A DNA stretch of 64,000 nucleotides from Streptomyces sp. V2I9 (GCF_030817475.1 NZ_JAUSZJ010000002.1:4850626-4914625), one strand, 5' to 3'. Shown: positions 50,248-59,832, counted from the stretch's first letter. Notes: generated from the letters alone by a model not told the origin. Program-made: numbers and translations.

Positions 50248-53037
50248 TCAGGTCACCGGGAAGGAGTAGAAGCTCCGGTCGCGCTGGACGACGACGATCT
50301 TCCCCACGGCGAGCACCCGGTACGGCGCGCTCACCGTCGCCCCCTTCGGGTCGGCGGACCCGATGTCCTGGAACTTCCACAGCCGTTCCCCGTCGGCCGC
50401 CGAGAACGCCGTGACCTGGACGGCGTCCGCGGCGACCAGGGTCTTTCCGCTGTAGCTCAGCGTGAGCGCCGGGGCGTTCCCGATGCCCGGCACCTCCGTG
50501 GAGCGACGCCACACGAGGCGGCCGCTCTCGCGTTCCACCGCGCCGACCAGTTGGCTGCGTTCGGCGGTGTGGATCAGGGGCCCGGCGGTCAGCGGGGTGC
50601 CGAAGACCGAGCCCGCGCTGCCCTCGACACGCCACAGCGGCTTCGAGGTGTCCGTCTCGAACGCCTCCAGATCCGTGCCGACCGCCGCGTACAGCGTCCC
50701 GTCCTCGTCGCCCGAGACGGCGGCCCGGAGGGAGGCCGCGCCGTACTGCTTGACCCACAGCGGCTTGCCGGTCTTCTGGTCGAACGAGCGGATCGAACCC
50801 TTGCCCTTGGCCGCCTTGACCTCGGCCGGGGTCAGAGTCGCCGCGCTCTGCCGCACGAGGAGGTCGGCCGAGCGCTCCGCGACCACCCGGTAGACGGGGG
50901 TGCCCGGCGCGCGGCCCGCCGGCACGGGGGTCCGCCACAGCTCCTTGCGCTGCACGATGTCGTACGCGAGGAAGAACGCCTCGACGACCTGCTTGTCCTT
51001 CCCCTTCTTCTTGCCCTTCTTCGGCTTCGGGGCCTTCACCGTGACCGTGTGCGACGCGGTGAACCAGATGACCGGCCCGGAGGCGCCGGCCAGGGGACCG
51101 ACAGCGAGGCCCGGCAGGTCGGCGAAGGCTTCCGTGTACCGCACGCGGTGCACGACCTTGCCGTCCTCCGGCGCCAGCCACAGGAACTCCGTCGGGCTCG
51201 CCACGAAGACCAGGTCCGCCCCGGTCGCCGCCGCCACCTGCCCCTTCGCGGCGTCCGCGCGCTGCCACAGCCGCTTCCCGGTCCGCAGGTCGACCGCGCT
51301 GGCCTGGCTCTCGCTGATCACCACGAGGAGCCTGTCCCGCCATACGGCGGTGGCGAGCGGGGCCGCCTCGGAGGCCGGGTGCGCGTAGATCCAGCGCGGT
51401 TCGGGCGCCTGGCCGGGGAGCGTACGGCGGGGCTCCGGCGCGGGCTTGTCGTCGGTCGCCACGGCGGTGTTCCCGGACCCGAGCGCGGCGACCGCGCCGC
51501 CGCCCACGACCAGCCCGCCGACCGCGGCCGCCGCGATCGTCAGCAGGGTCCGCCGACGTGCGCCGGGATCGGGCGCGGGGGCCGGGGCGGGCGGCAGCGG
51601 CAGGGAGACCATCGGGCTCCCGCCGGACCCGCCGGACCCGGCGGGAAGGGCGGCGGCCGGGTAGGGGGCGGGTCCGCCGTCCGGATGGCCGTGCCGCTGC
51701 GGGGCGTCCGGTGCGGTGGCGAGGTGGTCGGCGTGCTGCGCGGCACCGGAGGCGGTGGGCGCCGGGGCGAGGGTGGGGGCCGGGTGAGCGGTCAGCTCCG
51801 GGGGGAGCGCGAGCTGGGTCGTCGGCCGGTCATGGCGGGCCGGGCGGGGCCCGGTGTCGAGGAACCGGGTGGTGTCCCGGTCCTCCTCCACCTCCCCGTC
51901 CCCCGGCGACGGCTCCGGGGCGCCCGCCGGGGCGGGGACGTCCACGGGGGCCGGGGCGGGAGCGTCCACCGGGACGGCGTCCTCGGGCCCGAGGACGCCG
52001 TCCCGGCCGGTCGCGGGCTCCGGGGCGTCCTGCGGGGTCCCGTCCCCGGCGGGGCCGCCCTCCGCCTCCCCGGCCCCCGACGCCGCCTCCGGGTCGCCCT
52101 TCTCCGCGGGGCCGTCCTCCGGTACCTCCAGGGCCAGCACCCGCGCCTCCTGGTCCGCGACCGCCGCCGCGAGGGGCTCGGGGAGCCAGCCGCCGCGGGC
52201 CAGGCCGGCCGCGCCCTCCAGGGCCAGGTCGGCGGCGACCGAGCCGGCGGTCGGCCGCGCGGCCGGGTCCTTCGCCAGGCAGCCCGCGATCAGCTCGCGC
52301 AACGCCTCCGGTACGGCGTCGAGTTCGGGCTCGTCCTCCGCGATCCGGCGGGTCGCCTCCTCGGCCGGACCCTCCGTGAACGGGGTCGTCCCGGTCGCCG
52401 CGTACGCCAGCAACAGCCCCAGCACGAACAGGTCGGAGGCGGCGGAGACCTCCTTGCCCTCGATCTGCTCGGGCGTCAGATAGCCCAGCCGCACCGACAG
52501 CTGGCCGCCGGGCCGGGCCCGGGCCGACGCGGCCGCGCCCAGCGGGCCGAACGCGGTGAGCCGGGGGCCGTCGGCGGCCAGCAGCACCGTGCCGGGGGCC
52601 AGCCCCTGGAGCACGGAGCCGGTGGCGTGCACACGGGAGAGGATCTCGGCGAGGCCCGCGCCCAGGATCCGTACGGCCTTCTCGGGCAGCGGCCCGGCGA
52701 TCCCGACCGCCTCGGCCAGCGGCAGCGCGGGTACGTGGCGTGCCGCCGTCCACAGGGGTTCCGGGCCGTCACCGGGCGTCCGGGGCGCGTCCCCGGCCTC
52801 CAGGGGCGGGCTCACCCAGCCGCCGGCGAGGCGTTCGGCGGTGCGCGCCTCGGCCCGGAAACGGCGGCTGAAGACCGGTACGGCGGCCAGTTCGGGGCGG
52901 GCTGCGGTGACGAGGGCCGTCTCGCCGGTCGCGGTGTCGCGGGCCACGTACCGTACGGCGCTCGCGCGTTCGTCGAAGCGGGCCAGCGCGGTGAAGCGGC
53001 CGAAGCGGCGTGGATCGTCCTGACGCAGCGCCTCCAT
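50248..53037 (-). CDS. Degenerate protein kinase fused to a PQQ-repeat propeller
   Basis: 929 residues. Residues 1-280 have a Ser/Thr kinase fold (GRFTALARFDERASAVRYVA; later LGYLTPEQIEGKEVSAASDL and RPTAGSVAADL), but key catalytic residues are lost: the VAIK lysine position reads ALVTAARP, the HRD loop reads LQGLAPGTVLL and DFG reads TAFG. It should not transfer phosphate. A 200-residue Pro/Ala/Asp linker precedes a membrane helix (TLLTIAAAAVGGLVVGGGAV). Outside, PQQ-like beta-propeller blades follow: SAVDLRTGKRLWQR, FDQKTGKPLWVKQYG, FETDTSKPLWR. It is probably a receptor or scaffold on the envelope. Confidence 0.88.
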   Translation of the reverse strand: MEALRQDDPRRFGRFTALARFDERASAVRYVARDTATGETALVTAARPELAAVPVFSRRFRAEARTAERLAGGWVSPPLEAGDAPRTPGDGPEPLWTAARHVPALPLAEAVGIAGPLPEKAVRILGAGLAEILSRVHATGSVLQGLAPGTVLLAADGPRLTAFGPLGAAASARARPGGQLSVRLGYLTPEQIEGKEVSAASDLFVLGLLLAYAATGTTPFTEGPAEEATRRIAEDEPELDAVPEALRELIAGCLAKDPAARPTAGSVAADLALEGAAGLARGGWLPEPLAAAVADQEARVLALEVPEDGPAEKGDPEAASGAGEAEGGPAGDGTPQDAPEPATGRDGVLGPEDAVPVDAPAPAPVDVPAPAGAPEPSPGDGEVEEDRDTTRFLDTGPRPARHDRPTTQLALPPELTAHPAPTLAPAPTASGAAQHADHLATAPDAPQRHGHPDGGPAPYPAAALPAGSGGSGGSPMVSLPLPPAPAPAPDPGARRRTLLTIAAAAVGGLVVGGGAVAALGSGNTAVATDDKPAPEPRRTLPGQAPEPRWIYAHPASEAAPLATAVWRDRLLVVISESQASAVDLRTGKRLWQRADAAKGQVAAATGADLVFVASPTEFLWLAPEDGKVVHRVRYTEAFADLPGLAVGPLAGASGPVIWFTASHTVTVKAPKPKKGKKKGKDKQVVEAFFLAYDIVQRKELWRTPVPAGRAPGTPVYRVVAERSADLLVRQSAATLTPAEVKAAKGKGSIRSFDQKTGKPLWVKQYGAASLRAAVSGDEDGTLYAAVGTDLEAFETDTSKPLWRVEGSAGSVFGTPLTAGPLIHTAERSQLVGAVERESGRLVWRRSTEVPGIGNAPALTLSYSGKTLVAADAVQVTAFSAADGERLWKFQDIGSADPKGATVSAPYRVLAVGKIVVVQRDRSFYSFPVT

Positions 53038-53140
53038 GGCGCACCCCCTTGTGACCGTTCACGGCGACCGGATGGCCCGTCCCCCGGCGCCTGACCGCCG
53101 ATCTTAGGGCCTGTGCCCCCGGCGCGGACCGCGCCGCCGC

Positions 53141-53416
53141 TCAGTCGCGGCCCGAAGGCTTGGACCAGGGCCAGTTGAGGGTGCGGCGTTCGCGGCCGGC
53201 CGGGGCGTACTCGTACACCCAGCCGCGCTGGAGGCCGAGCCGTTTGGTGTAGCCGGCCGGGACCCGCTGGTAGGCGTACACGGTGGCGGGGCCGCCGTCG
53301 GGGGAGGGCACCGGGACCTCGTACCACTTCGGCGGGTGGCCGGTCGGGCCCAGCAGGACCGGCAGGACCCGGCCGTCCAGGGGGCCGCCGCGGAAAGGGG
53401 TGTTCTCGCTCTTCAC
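53141..53416 (-). CDS. Hypothetical 91-residue protein
   Basis: A small protein: KSENTPFRGGPLDGRVLPVL, then GHPPKWYEVPVPSPDGGPAT and VYAYQRVPAGYTKRLGLQRG, ending in a WPW-containing tail. It has alternating strands and aromatic residues like a small beta domain. No signal peptide, membrane helix or known motif is present. GTG at 53416 is followed by normal codon use. It lies just upstream of the TetR gene end, on the same strand and 4 bp away, and downstream in the same direction as the TetR transcript. I do not recognise a family. Confidence 0.7.
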   Translation of the reverse strand: MKSENTPFRGGPLDGRVLPVLLGPTGHPPKWYEVPVPSPDGGPATVYAYQRVPAGYTKRLGLQRGWVYEYAPAGRERRTLNWPWSKPSGRD

Positions 53417-53420
53417 CCGG

Positions 53421-54197
53421 TCAGTCTGACGCAGGGGCGGCGGGCAGCAGGTGCGCCGCCTCCACCACGACCGGAATCACCCGTTCCGCCAGCTGTCCGG
53501 CCGGGCCGTCGGACCGTTCCAGGGCCAGCAGGTCGCGTACGACCGTCGCGGTCTCCGGGTCGGTCGCCGCGGTCGCGGTGAGCAGGGCGATCAGGTGGTC
53601 GACCAGCCAGCCGCGCAGCTCGGCCGCGGCCGGCCGCTTCCCGTCGTCCAGCCAGATCAGCGACGCCGCCTCGACGGCGGCGATCCAGCTGCGCACCATC
53701 ATCCGCAGCCTCGGCCCGGCGGGCTCCTCCCCGGTTCCGGCCATCCGCCCGAGGTGGCGCAGGATCTCGTCGGCCGCCGCCCGGCGCACCCCGTCCACGA
53801 TCGTCGTCGTCCGGGACGTCTCCACCACGCTGCCGCCGCGCAGCAGCGCGCTGAACCCGGTGTCGTGCTCGTCGACGAAGCGCAGATAGCGGTCGAGGAC
53901 CCGCGCGACCCGCTCGGTCGGCGGGCCGACCGGCGGTTCGGTGAAGCACTGCGTCAGCTCGTCGGCCGCCGAGCCCAGCGCGGCCTCGTACAACTGCTGG
54001 CGCCCGCCGGGGAAGTAGCGGTAGACCAGCGGCCGGGAGACCCCGGCCGCCACCGCCACCTCGTCGAGCGAGACCTCGTCGGGCGCCCGGTGGGCGAAGA
54101 GGCCGAGTGCGGCGAGCAGCAGCTGGGCGCGGCGCTCCTCGACGCTGAGCCTGCGGTACGTCGCCCGGGGCGGCGGGACTGCGGCGGTGGAGGTCAT
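53421..54197 (-). CDS. TetR-family transcriptional regulator
   Basis: 258 residues. The N-terminal helix-turn-helix is EERRAQLLLAALGLFAHRAP, then DEVSLDEVAVAAGVSRPLVY and RYFPGGRQQLYEAAL. The C-terminal ligand domain is long and helical. ATG at 54197 has no ribosome binding site, but TAGGGT (54205-54210 on the complementary strand) ends 7 bases before it, so it may be leaderless. It is directly downstream of one diiron oxygenase gene on the same strand, with a second one divergent from that; both are likely targets. Confidence 0.88.
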   Translation of the reverse strand: MTSTAAVPPPRATYRRLSVEERRAQLLLAALGLFAHRAPDEVSLDEVAVAAGVSRPLVYRYFPGGRQQLYEAALGSAADELTQCFTEPPVGPPTERVARVLDRYLRFVDEHDTGFSALLRGGSVVETSRTTTIVDGVRRAAADEILRHLGRMAGTGEEPAGPRLRMMVRSWIAAVEAASLIWLDDGKRPAAAELRGWLVDHLIALLTATAATDPETATVVRDLLALERSDGPAGQLAERVIPVVVEAAHLLPAAPASD

Positions 54198-54247
54198 GCC
54201 ACCGACCCTAAGGCCCCCGGGTCCCGCTCCTGTCGGCAGCACAGGTT

Positions 54248-55186
54248 TCAGGCCAGCAGGCCGGAGGCCCGCCACAGCCGGCGGCTGGGCCCGCTCAGCA
54301 TCCCGATGTCCTCGAAGAAGTCGGTGAGCCGCTTCGCGCCGGTCTGCATGATCTCGGCGCGGTGGCCGCTGGCCTTCACCTGGGCGACGGCCTCGCGGCG
54401 GTCCAGGCCGACGTTCTCGTACACCTGCGGGTTCACGAAGCAGACCGTGAAGACGCGGGCCGCCTCGCCGCAGCTGAGTTTGGTGAGCTCCCGCTCCCAG
54501 CGCGGGGCGGTCACCATCTGGCGGCGCAGCTCCTCCCGCGCGTACCGGACGTGCCGTGCCTCCTCGATCACGTGGATGCGGGTCACCCCGCGCACCACTG
54601 TCTGCACCCGCTCGTCCGGGAAGATCAGGCGCTGCATCCAGTCGAGGATCTCCTCGCCGAGCAGGGTCGCGGCGAACGAACCGGGGGTGGTGGAGAAGGT
54701 CTTCAGGACGCGCGCCAGATTGTGGTAGACCCGCGGAACCTGGTACGCCGGGGCGCCGCTCCAGTCGATCACGCGGCCGAACATCATCGAGTGCCGGCAC
54801 TCGTCGGCTATCTCGGTGAGCGCGTAGCGGACGTGGTTGCTGGTGGCGGGTTTGTCGTAGACGTGCCGGACGAGCAGTTGCATGAGGATGATCTCGAACC
54901 AGATGCCCAGTGAGGTCAGCGCTGCGGCCTCGTGGCGGGAGAGGTCCAGGCGCTGCTCCTCGGACATGCGGTCCCACATGGGGGTCCCGTACAGCGACAG
55001 CAGCTCCGGCGGCCAGAACCACTTGCCCTCCTCGACAGCCGAGTCCCAGTCGATCTCGGTGTCGGGGTCGAAGGAGTGCTTGGCCGAGGATTCGAGCAGG
55101 CGCAGGGCGACCTGTTCGCGGTCGCGGAGCGGGCCGAGCGCGTCGCGGAGCAGGGTGACGTCGGGAGCGGTGACGGGCGGCGTCAT
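54248..55186 (-). CDS. AurF-like diiron N-oxygenase family protein
   Basis: 312 residues of the AurF/ferritin-like diiron group (PF11583-type by motif memory). Diiron ligands are seen in LTEIADECRHSMMFG (E-x-x-H), LLGEEILDWM and HVIEEARHVRYAREEL (second E-x-x-H). The N-terminal region has WDSAVEEGKWFWPPELLSLY, similar to its divergent neighbour's LYGTPHWAKM. AurF oxidises aryl amines; family members have other hydroxylation roles. ATG at 55186 has a suitable GAGGTG upstream. The TetR gene follows on the same strand. Confidence 0.82.
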   Translation of the reverse strand: MTPPVTAPDVTLLRDALGPLRDREQVALRLLESSAKHSFDPDTEIDWDSAVEEGKWFWPPELLSLYGTPMWDRMSEEQRLDLSRHEAAALTSLGIWFEIILMQLLVRHVYDKPATSNHVRYALTEIADECRHSMMFGRVIDWSGAPAYQVPRVYHNLARVLKTFSTTPGSFAATLLGEEILDWMQRLIFPDERVQTVVRGVTRIHVIEEARHVRYAREELRRQMVTAPRWERELTKLSCGEAARVFTVCFVNPQVYENVGLDRREAVAQVKASGHRAEIMQTGAKRLTDFFEDIGMLSGPSRRLWRASGLLA

Positions 55187-55422
55187 GGCGGGAGCACCTC
55201 ACACGGGAAGGGCCGGGCACGGGTGTTACCGGCGGTCACTCTTTATGAGACTGCCTGTCAGCAAGGCCGTCAATCCCTTGGACGGGACTCCGTACGACTT
55301 GTTGACCCGGCGTCTAGCAGCGTGTGAACCTGCCGGGGAGGCGGCCGAGGCGTGCGCTCAACTGCCCGCCGAGTGAAGGAACTTGTCGATCACGTCGAGC
55401 TTTCGAGGCGAAGGAGCCGCCC

Positions 55423-56535
55423 GTGTCCACCCACGACCTGTACGCCAGCCCGCCCGCCGAACCGATCTGGCAGGTCCCCGCCACCGGGGCCGCCCGCTTC
55501 AGCTGGGACTACGACGACGGGCGCGAACGCCTGCTCGCCCTCTACCAGAAGGGCAAGGACAAGCAGTGGGACGGCGCCAAGCGGATCGACTGGTCGCTGG
55601 AGGTCGACCCCACCGACCCGCTCGGCACCCCCGACGAGGCGCTCACGCTGTACGGCACCCCGCACTGGGCGAAGATGACGGAGAAGGACAAGGGCGAGCT
55701 GCGCAAGCACTACACCTCCTGGCAGTTCAGCCAGTTCCTCCACGGCGAGCAGGGGGCGATGGTGTGCGCGGCGCGCATCGTGGAGTCCGTCCCCGACCTG
55801 GACGCCAAGTTCTACTCCGCCACCCAGACCATGGACGAGGCCCGGCACGCCGAGATCTACGGCCGCTTCCTGCACGAGAAGATCGGCATGCTCTACCCGG
55901 TCAACGACAACCTCCAGGGGCTGCTGGGCGACACCCTGCGCGACTCCCGCTGGGACATGCCCTACCTCGGGATGCAGGTCCTGATAGAGGGCCTGGCGCT
56001 GGCCGCCTTCGGGATGATCCGCGACACCACCACCGAGCCGCTGCCCAAACAGATCCTCGCGTACGTCATGCAGGACGAGGCCCGCCACGTCGCCTTCGGA
56101 CGGATGGCGCTGCGCGACTACTACAAACAGCTGAGCGACGCCGAACTGCGGGAGCGCGAGGAGTTCGTCATCGAGGGCTGCTACCTGATGCGCGACCGGC
56201 TCAGCGGCGTCGAGGTCCTGGAGAACTTCGGCATCGGCAAGCAGGAGGCGCAGGACCTCTCGGAGCACTCCGAGTACCTCCAGCTCTTCCGCAAGCTCCT
56301 GTTCAGCCGGATCGTCCCGTGCGTCAAGGACATCGGCCTCTGGGGCCCGCGCCTCCAGCAGGCGTACGTCGACATGGGCGTCCTCGAACTCGGCGACTCC
56401 AACCTCGACCTGCTGATGTCCCAGGACGAGGAGATAGCCGAGGCGCTGGACCGCGAACGCTTCGCCGCCGAGGAGAAGGCCCGCGTGGCGGAGGTCGCGG
56501 AGGCGATCGGGGAGGGCGCGGCCGAGGCCGCCTGA
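55423..56535 (+). CDS. Ferritin-like diiron protein, AurF-related paralogue
   Basis: 370 residues. Diiron ligands appear in QFLHGEQGAMVCAARIV, TMDEARHAEIYGRFLH and MQDEARHVAFGRMALRDYYK (E-x-x-H twice). The opening IDWSLEVDPTDPLGTPDEAL and LYGTPHWAKM mirrors the WFWPPELLSLYGTPMWDRM region of the divergent AurF-like gene, so the two appear to be distant paralogues. The reaction is unknown; no reductase is linked. GTG at 55423 follows AAGGAG. The 236-bp divergent spacer holds the shared promoters and probably TetR sites (not identified). Confidence 0.85.
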   Translation: MSTHDLYASPPAEPIWQVPATGAARFSWDYDDGRERLLALYQKGKDKQWDGAKRIDWSLEVDPTDPLGTPDEALTLYGTPHWAKMTEKDKGELRKHYTSWQFSQFLHGEQGAMVCAARIVESVPDLDAKFYSATQTMDEARHAEIYGRFLHEKIGMLYPVNDNLQGLLGDTLRDSRWDMPYLGMQVLIEGLALAAFGMIRDTTTEPLPKQILAYVMQDEARHVAFGRMALRDYYKQLSDAELREREEFVIEGCYLMRDRLSGVEVLENFGIGKQEAQDLSEHSEYLQLFRKLLFSRIVPCVKDIGLWGPRLQQAYVDMGVLELGDSNLDLLMSQDEEIAEALDRERFAAEEKARVAEVAEAIGEGAAEAA

Positions 56536-56605
56536 GGGGCCGGCGGGGCGGCCCGCGTGCCGATATCCGGTGTACGTGACGGGGCCCGGCGGTCACGATG
56601 CCGGT

Positions 56606-57505
56606 ATGACGACGAACCCGCCCCCAGCCACCGCCGCCGGACGTGCCGCGGCCCGTCGCAGCCTCGAAGCGCTCGCGCTGGGCGACGCGTTCGGGGAGCG
56701 CTGGTTCCCGCTCTTCCGCGAGCCCCGGCAGGCGGCGAACGAGATCCGGGGCCGCCGCACCCCGCCCGAGCTCCGCTGGCACTGGACCGACGACACGGCC
56801 CTGGCCCGTGCCCTCGACCACTCCCTCGACGAGCACGGCCACGTCGACCAGGACCACCTGGCGCTCTGCTACGCCCTCGCCTTCGACGCCGACCAGGCCC
56901 GCGGCTACGGCCACGGCATGCACCTCCTGCTGCCCCGGCTGCTCGCCGCCCCGGCCGACTGGCGGAGGCTGGCGCCCGAGCTGTTCGACGGCGGCAGCCT
57001 CGGCAACGGCGCGGCCATGCGGGTCGCACCGCTCGGCGCCCGGTTCCACGAGGACCTGGACCACGTCGCGGCGCAGGCCGCGCTGTCGGCGGAGGTCACC
57101 CACGCCCACCCGGACGGCATCGCGGGCGCGGTGGCCGTCGCGGTGGCGGCGGCGCTCTCGGCCCGCGGCGAACCGGCCCTGGACGCGGTCGCGGACCGTA
57201 CGCCGGCGGGGCCGGTGCGGGACGGGGTCCGGCGCGCGGCGGCGACCCCGTTCACCACGCCGCCGTGGCAGGCCGCGGACCTGCTCGGCAACGGGCAGCG
57301 CATCCGGGCCGACGACACCGTGCCCTTCGCGCTGTGGACCGCGGCCCGCCACCCGGACGATCTGGAGGCGGCGCTCTGGGCGACCGCGGAGGGCCTCGGG
57401 GACGTGGACACCACGTGCGCCATCACGGGCGGTGTGGTCGGGGCGGCGACCGGGACGGCCGGCGTGCCGGAGGAATGGCTGCGCAGGTGCGAGCCGCTGG
57501 GGTGA
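56606..57505 (+). CDS. ADP-ribosylglycohydrolase family protein
   Basis: 299 residues of the DraG/ARH fold. Metal ligands are in ALGDAFGERW (first Asp), RWHWTDDTALARALDHS (WTDDT box), GSLGNGAAMRVAPLGARFH (GNG) and GLGDVDTTCAITGGVVGAAT (DVDTT). All main acidic residues are present, so it should cleave ADP-ribose from protein or related substrates. ATG at 56606 starts 70 bp after the diiron gene; the ORF could begin upstream at 56570. Confidence 0.88.
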   Translation: MTTNPPPATAAGRAAARRSLEALALGDAFGERWFPLFREPRQAANEIRGRRTPPELRWHWTDDTALARALDHSLDEHGHVDQDHLALCYALAFDADQARGYGHGMHLLLPRLLAAPADWRRLAPELFDGGSLGNGAAMRVAPLGARFHEDLDHVAAQAALSAEVTHAHPDGIAGAVAVAVAAALSARGEPALDAVADRTPAGPVRDGVRRAAATPFTTPPWQAADLLGNGQRIRADDTVPFALWTAARHPDDLEAALWATAEGLGDVDTTCAITGGVVGAATGTAGVPEEWLRRCEPLG

Positions 57506-57641
57506 GGGGACGGGGAACGGCGGCCGTGGGCGGCACCGGCGGCACTTCGCCCGGTACCGCATCGGTCCGCGCCGCTTTCGGCCCGATATCGATCCGGTCC
57601 GCGTCGAAATTCCGTTCGCCCCCGTGTCGTACCGTGAGCCC

Positions 57642-58484
57642 ATGACCACCCCGCCGCATCCGCCGCAGGGCCCGTACGGGCCGCCGAACCCGCAGCACCC
57701 CTACGGCCCGCCGACAGCCGCGCCGGGGCCCGTCCCGCACCAGCAGCCCTACGGCTACCCGCAGCCGCCCCCGGCCCCGCCCCAGCAGGGCCCGTGGGGT
57801 GGGCCGGACCCGCAGGGCGGGGGCACCTGGCCGTCCCCGGGCGCGCGCCCGCCGCGCAGGAGGCGGGCCGGTCCGATCGTCGGGATCGCGCTCGGCGCGA
57901 TGGTGGTGGCGGGCGGCATCGTCTTCGGCGTCGCCCGGTTCGCCGACCGGGGCAGCGACCTCGTGTACCCGAAGGCGGAGTACCGGCTCGTCGTGCAGAA
58001 GCAGCTCCTGGACGGCGAGTTCACCCTCGGCGACGACCTGTCGGAGACCGAGGGCAAGGAGATCGAGGAGACCCCCGACGTCAGCGTCCGGGACGCCGAA
58101 GCGGTCGTCGCCCACTACGTATCGGCCGACGGCGGGGCCCTGATCCTCTCGGGGATGTACGGGCGGCTGGCGAGCCCCGACTTCATGCGCGGCACGATCA
58201 TGGAGGGCGCTGCGGGCACCGAGGGCGGGAAGGTCGTCGTGCCCCCCAAGGAGTTCAGGCCGCGGGGGTACGACATCGTGGTCGAGTGCCAGGTCGTGCA
58301 GTCGGACCAGCTCGGCACCCTCGCCAACGTCCCCATGTGCGCCTGGGCCGACGACAACACCGCCGCACTGGTCGCGCTGGTCCGCACGCGGGACGTGGCC
58401 GAGGACGCGAAGTCCATCGACCTCGCGGCGGCGGCGGAGGAGACGGCCGAGGTCCGCGAGGAGGCCCGCAAACCGCTCGGCTGA
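57642..58484 (+). CDS. Proline-rich membrane protein, putative serine/threonine-signalling-type
   Basis: 280 residues. The N-terminal 70 residues are Pro/Gln/Tyr/Gly-rich (PPQGPYGPPNPQHPYGPP), then RRRR and one membrane helix (PIVGIALGAMVVAGGIVFGV), followed by a 180-residue extracytoplasmic domain without known family (EYRLVVQKQLLDGEFTLGDD). This layout is common in Streptomyces envelope proteins. TACCGT sits 6 bases before the ATG with no ribosome binding site, so translation is probably leaderless. Function unknown. Confidence 0.75.
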   Translation: MTTPPHPPQGPYGPPNPQHPYGPPTAAPGPVPHQQPYGYPQPPPAPPQQGPWGGPDPQGGGTWPSPGARPPRRRRAGPIVGIALGAMVVAGGIVFGVARFADRGSDLVYPKAEYRLVVQKQLLDGEFTLGDDLSETEGKEIEETPDVSVRDAEAVVAHYVSADGGALILSGMYGRLASPDFMRGTIMEGAAGTEGGKVVVPPKEFRPRGYDIVVECQVVQSDQLGTLANVPMCAWADDNTAALVALVRTRDVAEDAKSIDLAAAAEETAEVREEARKPLG

Positions 58485-58530
58485 GGCGGGAGGCGGGAGG
58501 CGGGAGGCGGCCCGAGGCCCGAGGCCCGAC
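58484..58530. repeat. GC-rich heptamer repeat downstream of the membrane protein gene
   Basis: GAGGCGG repeats four times in a row, then CGAGGCC twice. It lies in a 205-bp gap between convergent genes, whose remainder holds no supported gene. Confidence 0.6.
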
Positions 58531-58689
58531 CGGGCACAGGCCGACCGCCGTACGCCCGCCTCCCGGGTGCGGCGGCCCCCTCGCCCATGCGCGCGCCGGT
58601 CGAGCCCGTCGGCCCCCGGCCCGTATCCGTGCCGGTCGGGCGCGGCCCTCTCCGCGTACGCGCCGGTCGGGCCCGGCCGGCCCCGGCGG

Positions 58690-59832
58690 TCACTCCTCCC
58701 CGGCGGCGGGCGGCCTCCGTGCGGGCGGCAGGGCGTCCTCCAGCGTGCGGGCCGCGGCGAGCAGCCGGACGTCCGCGCCGTGCGGCGCGACCACCTGGAG
58801 CCCCACCGGGCAGCCGTCCCCGGTGAAACCTGCGGGCAGGCTCGCCGCAGGGTGTCCGCTCAGGTTGAACGCCCAGGTGAGCGCCGTCGAGTAGAGGCCC
58901 CCCGGCCCCTCGTGGCCGTGCGGCCGGTTCGGGGTGGCCGGGGTCAGCAGCAGGGCCCCGCCGTCGAGCAGCGCCGCCAGCCGCTCGTCGTTGCCCCGCC
59001 GCACCCGTACCGCCGCCGGGTCGTCCGGCGCCCCGCCCCGTACCGCCGTCCAGGCGTCAGCCGGGTCCAGCAGCCCGGCGTCCCGCTCCAGCAGGCGTAC
59101 GGCCCCCCTCGCTACGAGCCGGTCCACCGCCGCCCGGACGACCGCCGCCACCTCCGGGTCCACCTCCGCGAACCCGAGGTCGTCGCTGTACACGGCGGGC
59201 AGCGGCGACGACGCCCCCGGCGGGAGCGGGAAGAGGGGAGCAGGGGCCGGGGCGGCGCCGGGCGGCCCGCCGTCTTCCGGCACATGGCGCAGCCACCGCT
59301 CCGCCTGTGCCGCCGACCGGGCCAGGACCCCCGCCGAGGCCAGCCCGGACCGGTCGGGGGAGGGCAGCAGCCCGTTCGTCGTCTTCAGCCCGAACACCCC
59401 GCACCAGGCGGCCGGGATGCGGACCGAGCCCGCCCCGTCGCTGCCCGTCGCCAGCTCCACCATGCCCGCCGCCACCGCGACCGCCGACCCGGCCGACGAG
59501 CCGCCCGGCGTACGGTCCGCCCGCCACGGGTTGACCGTACGGCCCCGCGCGCCCTGCCCCCAGGTCTGCCAGTAGGTGCCCGGACCGGGCACCGAGGTCG
59601 CGCCGACCGGGACGCCGCCCGCCGCGATCAGCCGGCGGGCCGCGTACGACCGGATACCGGAGGGGCCCTTCACCGCGAACGGCCGCCCGCCCAGCGGGAG
59701 TCGGCGGGCCACGGCCTCCCGCTCCCGCGCGAGCGCCTCCTCCGGCCAGACCTCGACGAACGCGTGCAGCGCCGGGTCCAGCCGCTCGATCCGCTCCAGG
59801 GCCCGCGCCACCGCGGAGGTCGTCCGTGTCAT
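58690..59832 (-). CDS. Amidase signature family protein
   Basis: 380 residues. The Ser-cisSer-Lys triad is visible: Lys in RPFAVKGPSGIRS, cis-Ser in TPGGSSAGSAVAVAAGMV and nucleophile Ser in GSDGAGSVRIPAA. It hydrolyses amide bonds (GatA-like fold); the substrate cannot be told. The opening DPALHAFVEVWPEEALARER is typical. The C-terminal part (ALTWAFNLSGHPAASLPAGF) is standard for the family. ATG at 59832. Confidence 0.92.
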   Translation of the reverse strand: MTRTTSAVARALERIERLDPALHAFVEVWPEEALAREREAVARRLPLGGRPFAVKGPSGIRSYAARRLIAAGGVPVGATSVPGPGTYWQTWGQGARGRTVNPWRADRTPGGSSAGSAVAVAAGMVELATGSDGAGSVRIPAAWCGVFGLKTTNGLLPSPDRSGLASAGVLARSAAQAERWLRHVPEDGGPPGAAPAPAPLFPLPPGASSPLPAVYSDDLGFAEVDPEVAAVVRAAVDRLVARGAVRLLERDAGLLDPADAWTAVRGGAPDDPAAVRVRRGNDERLAALLDGGALLLTPATPNRPHGHEGPGGLYSTALTWAFNLSGHPAASLPAGFTGDGCPVGLQVVAPHGADVRLLAAARTLEDALPPARRPPAAGEE

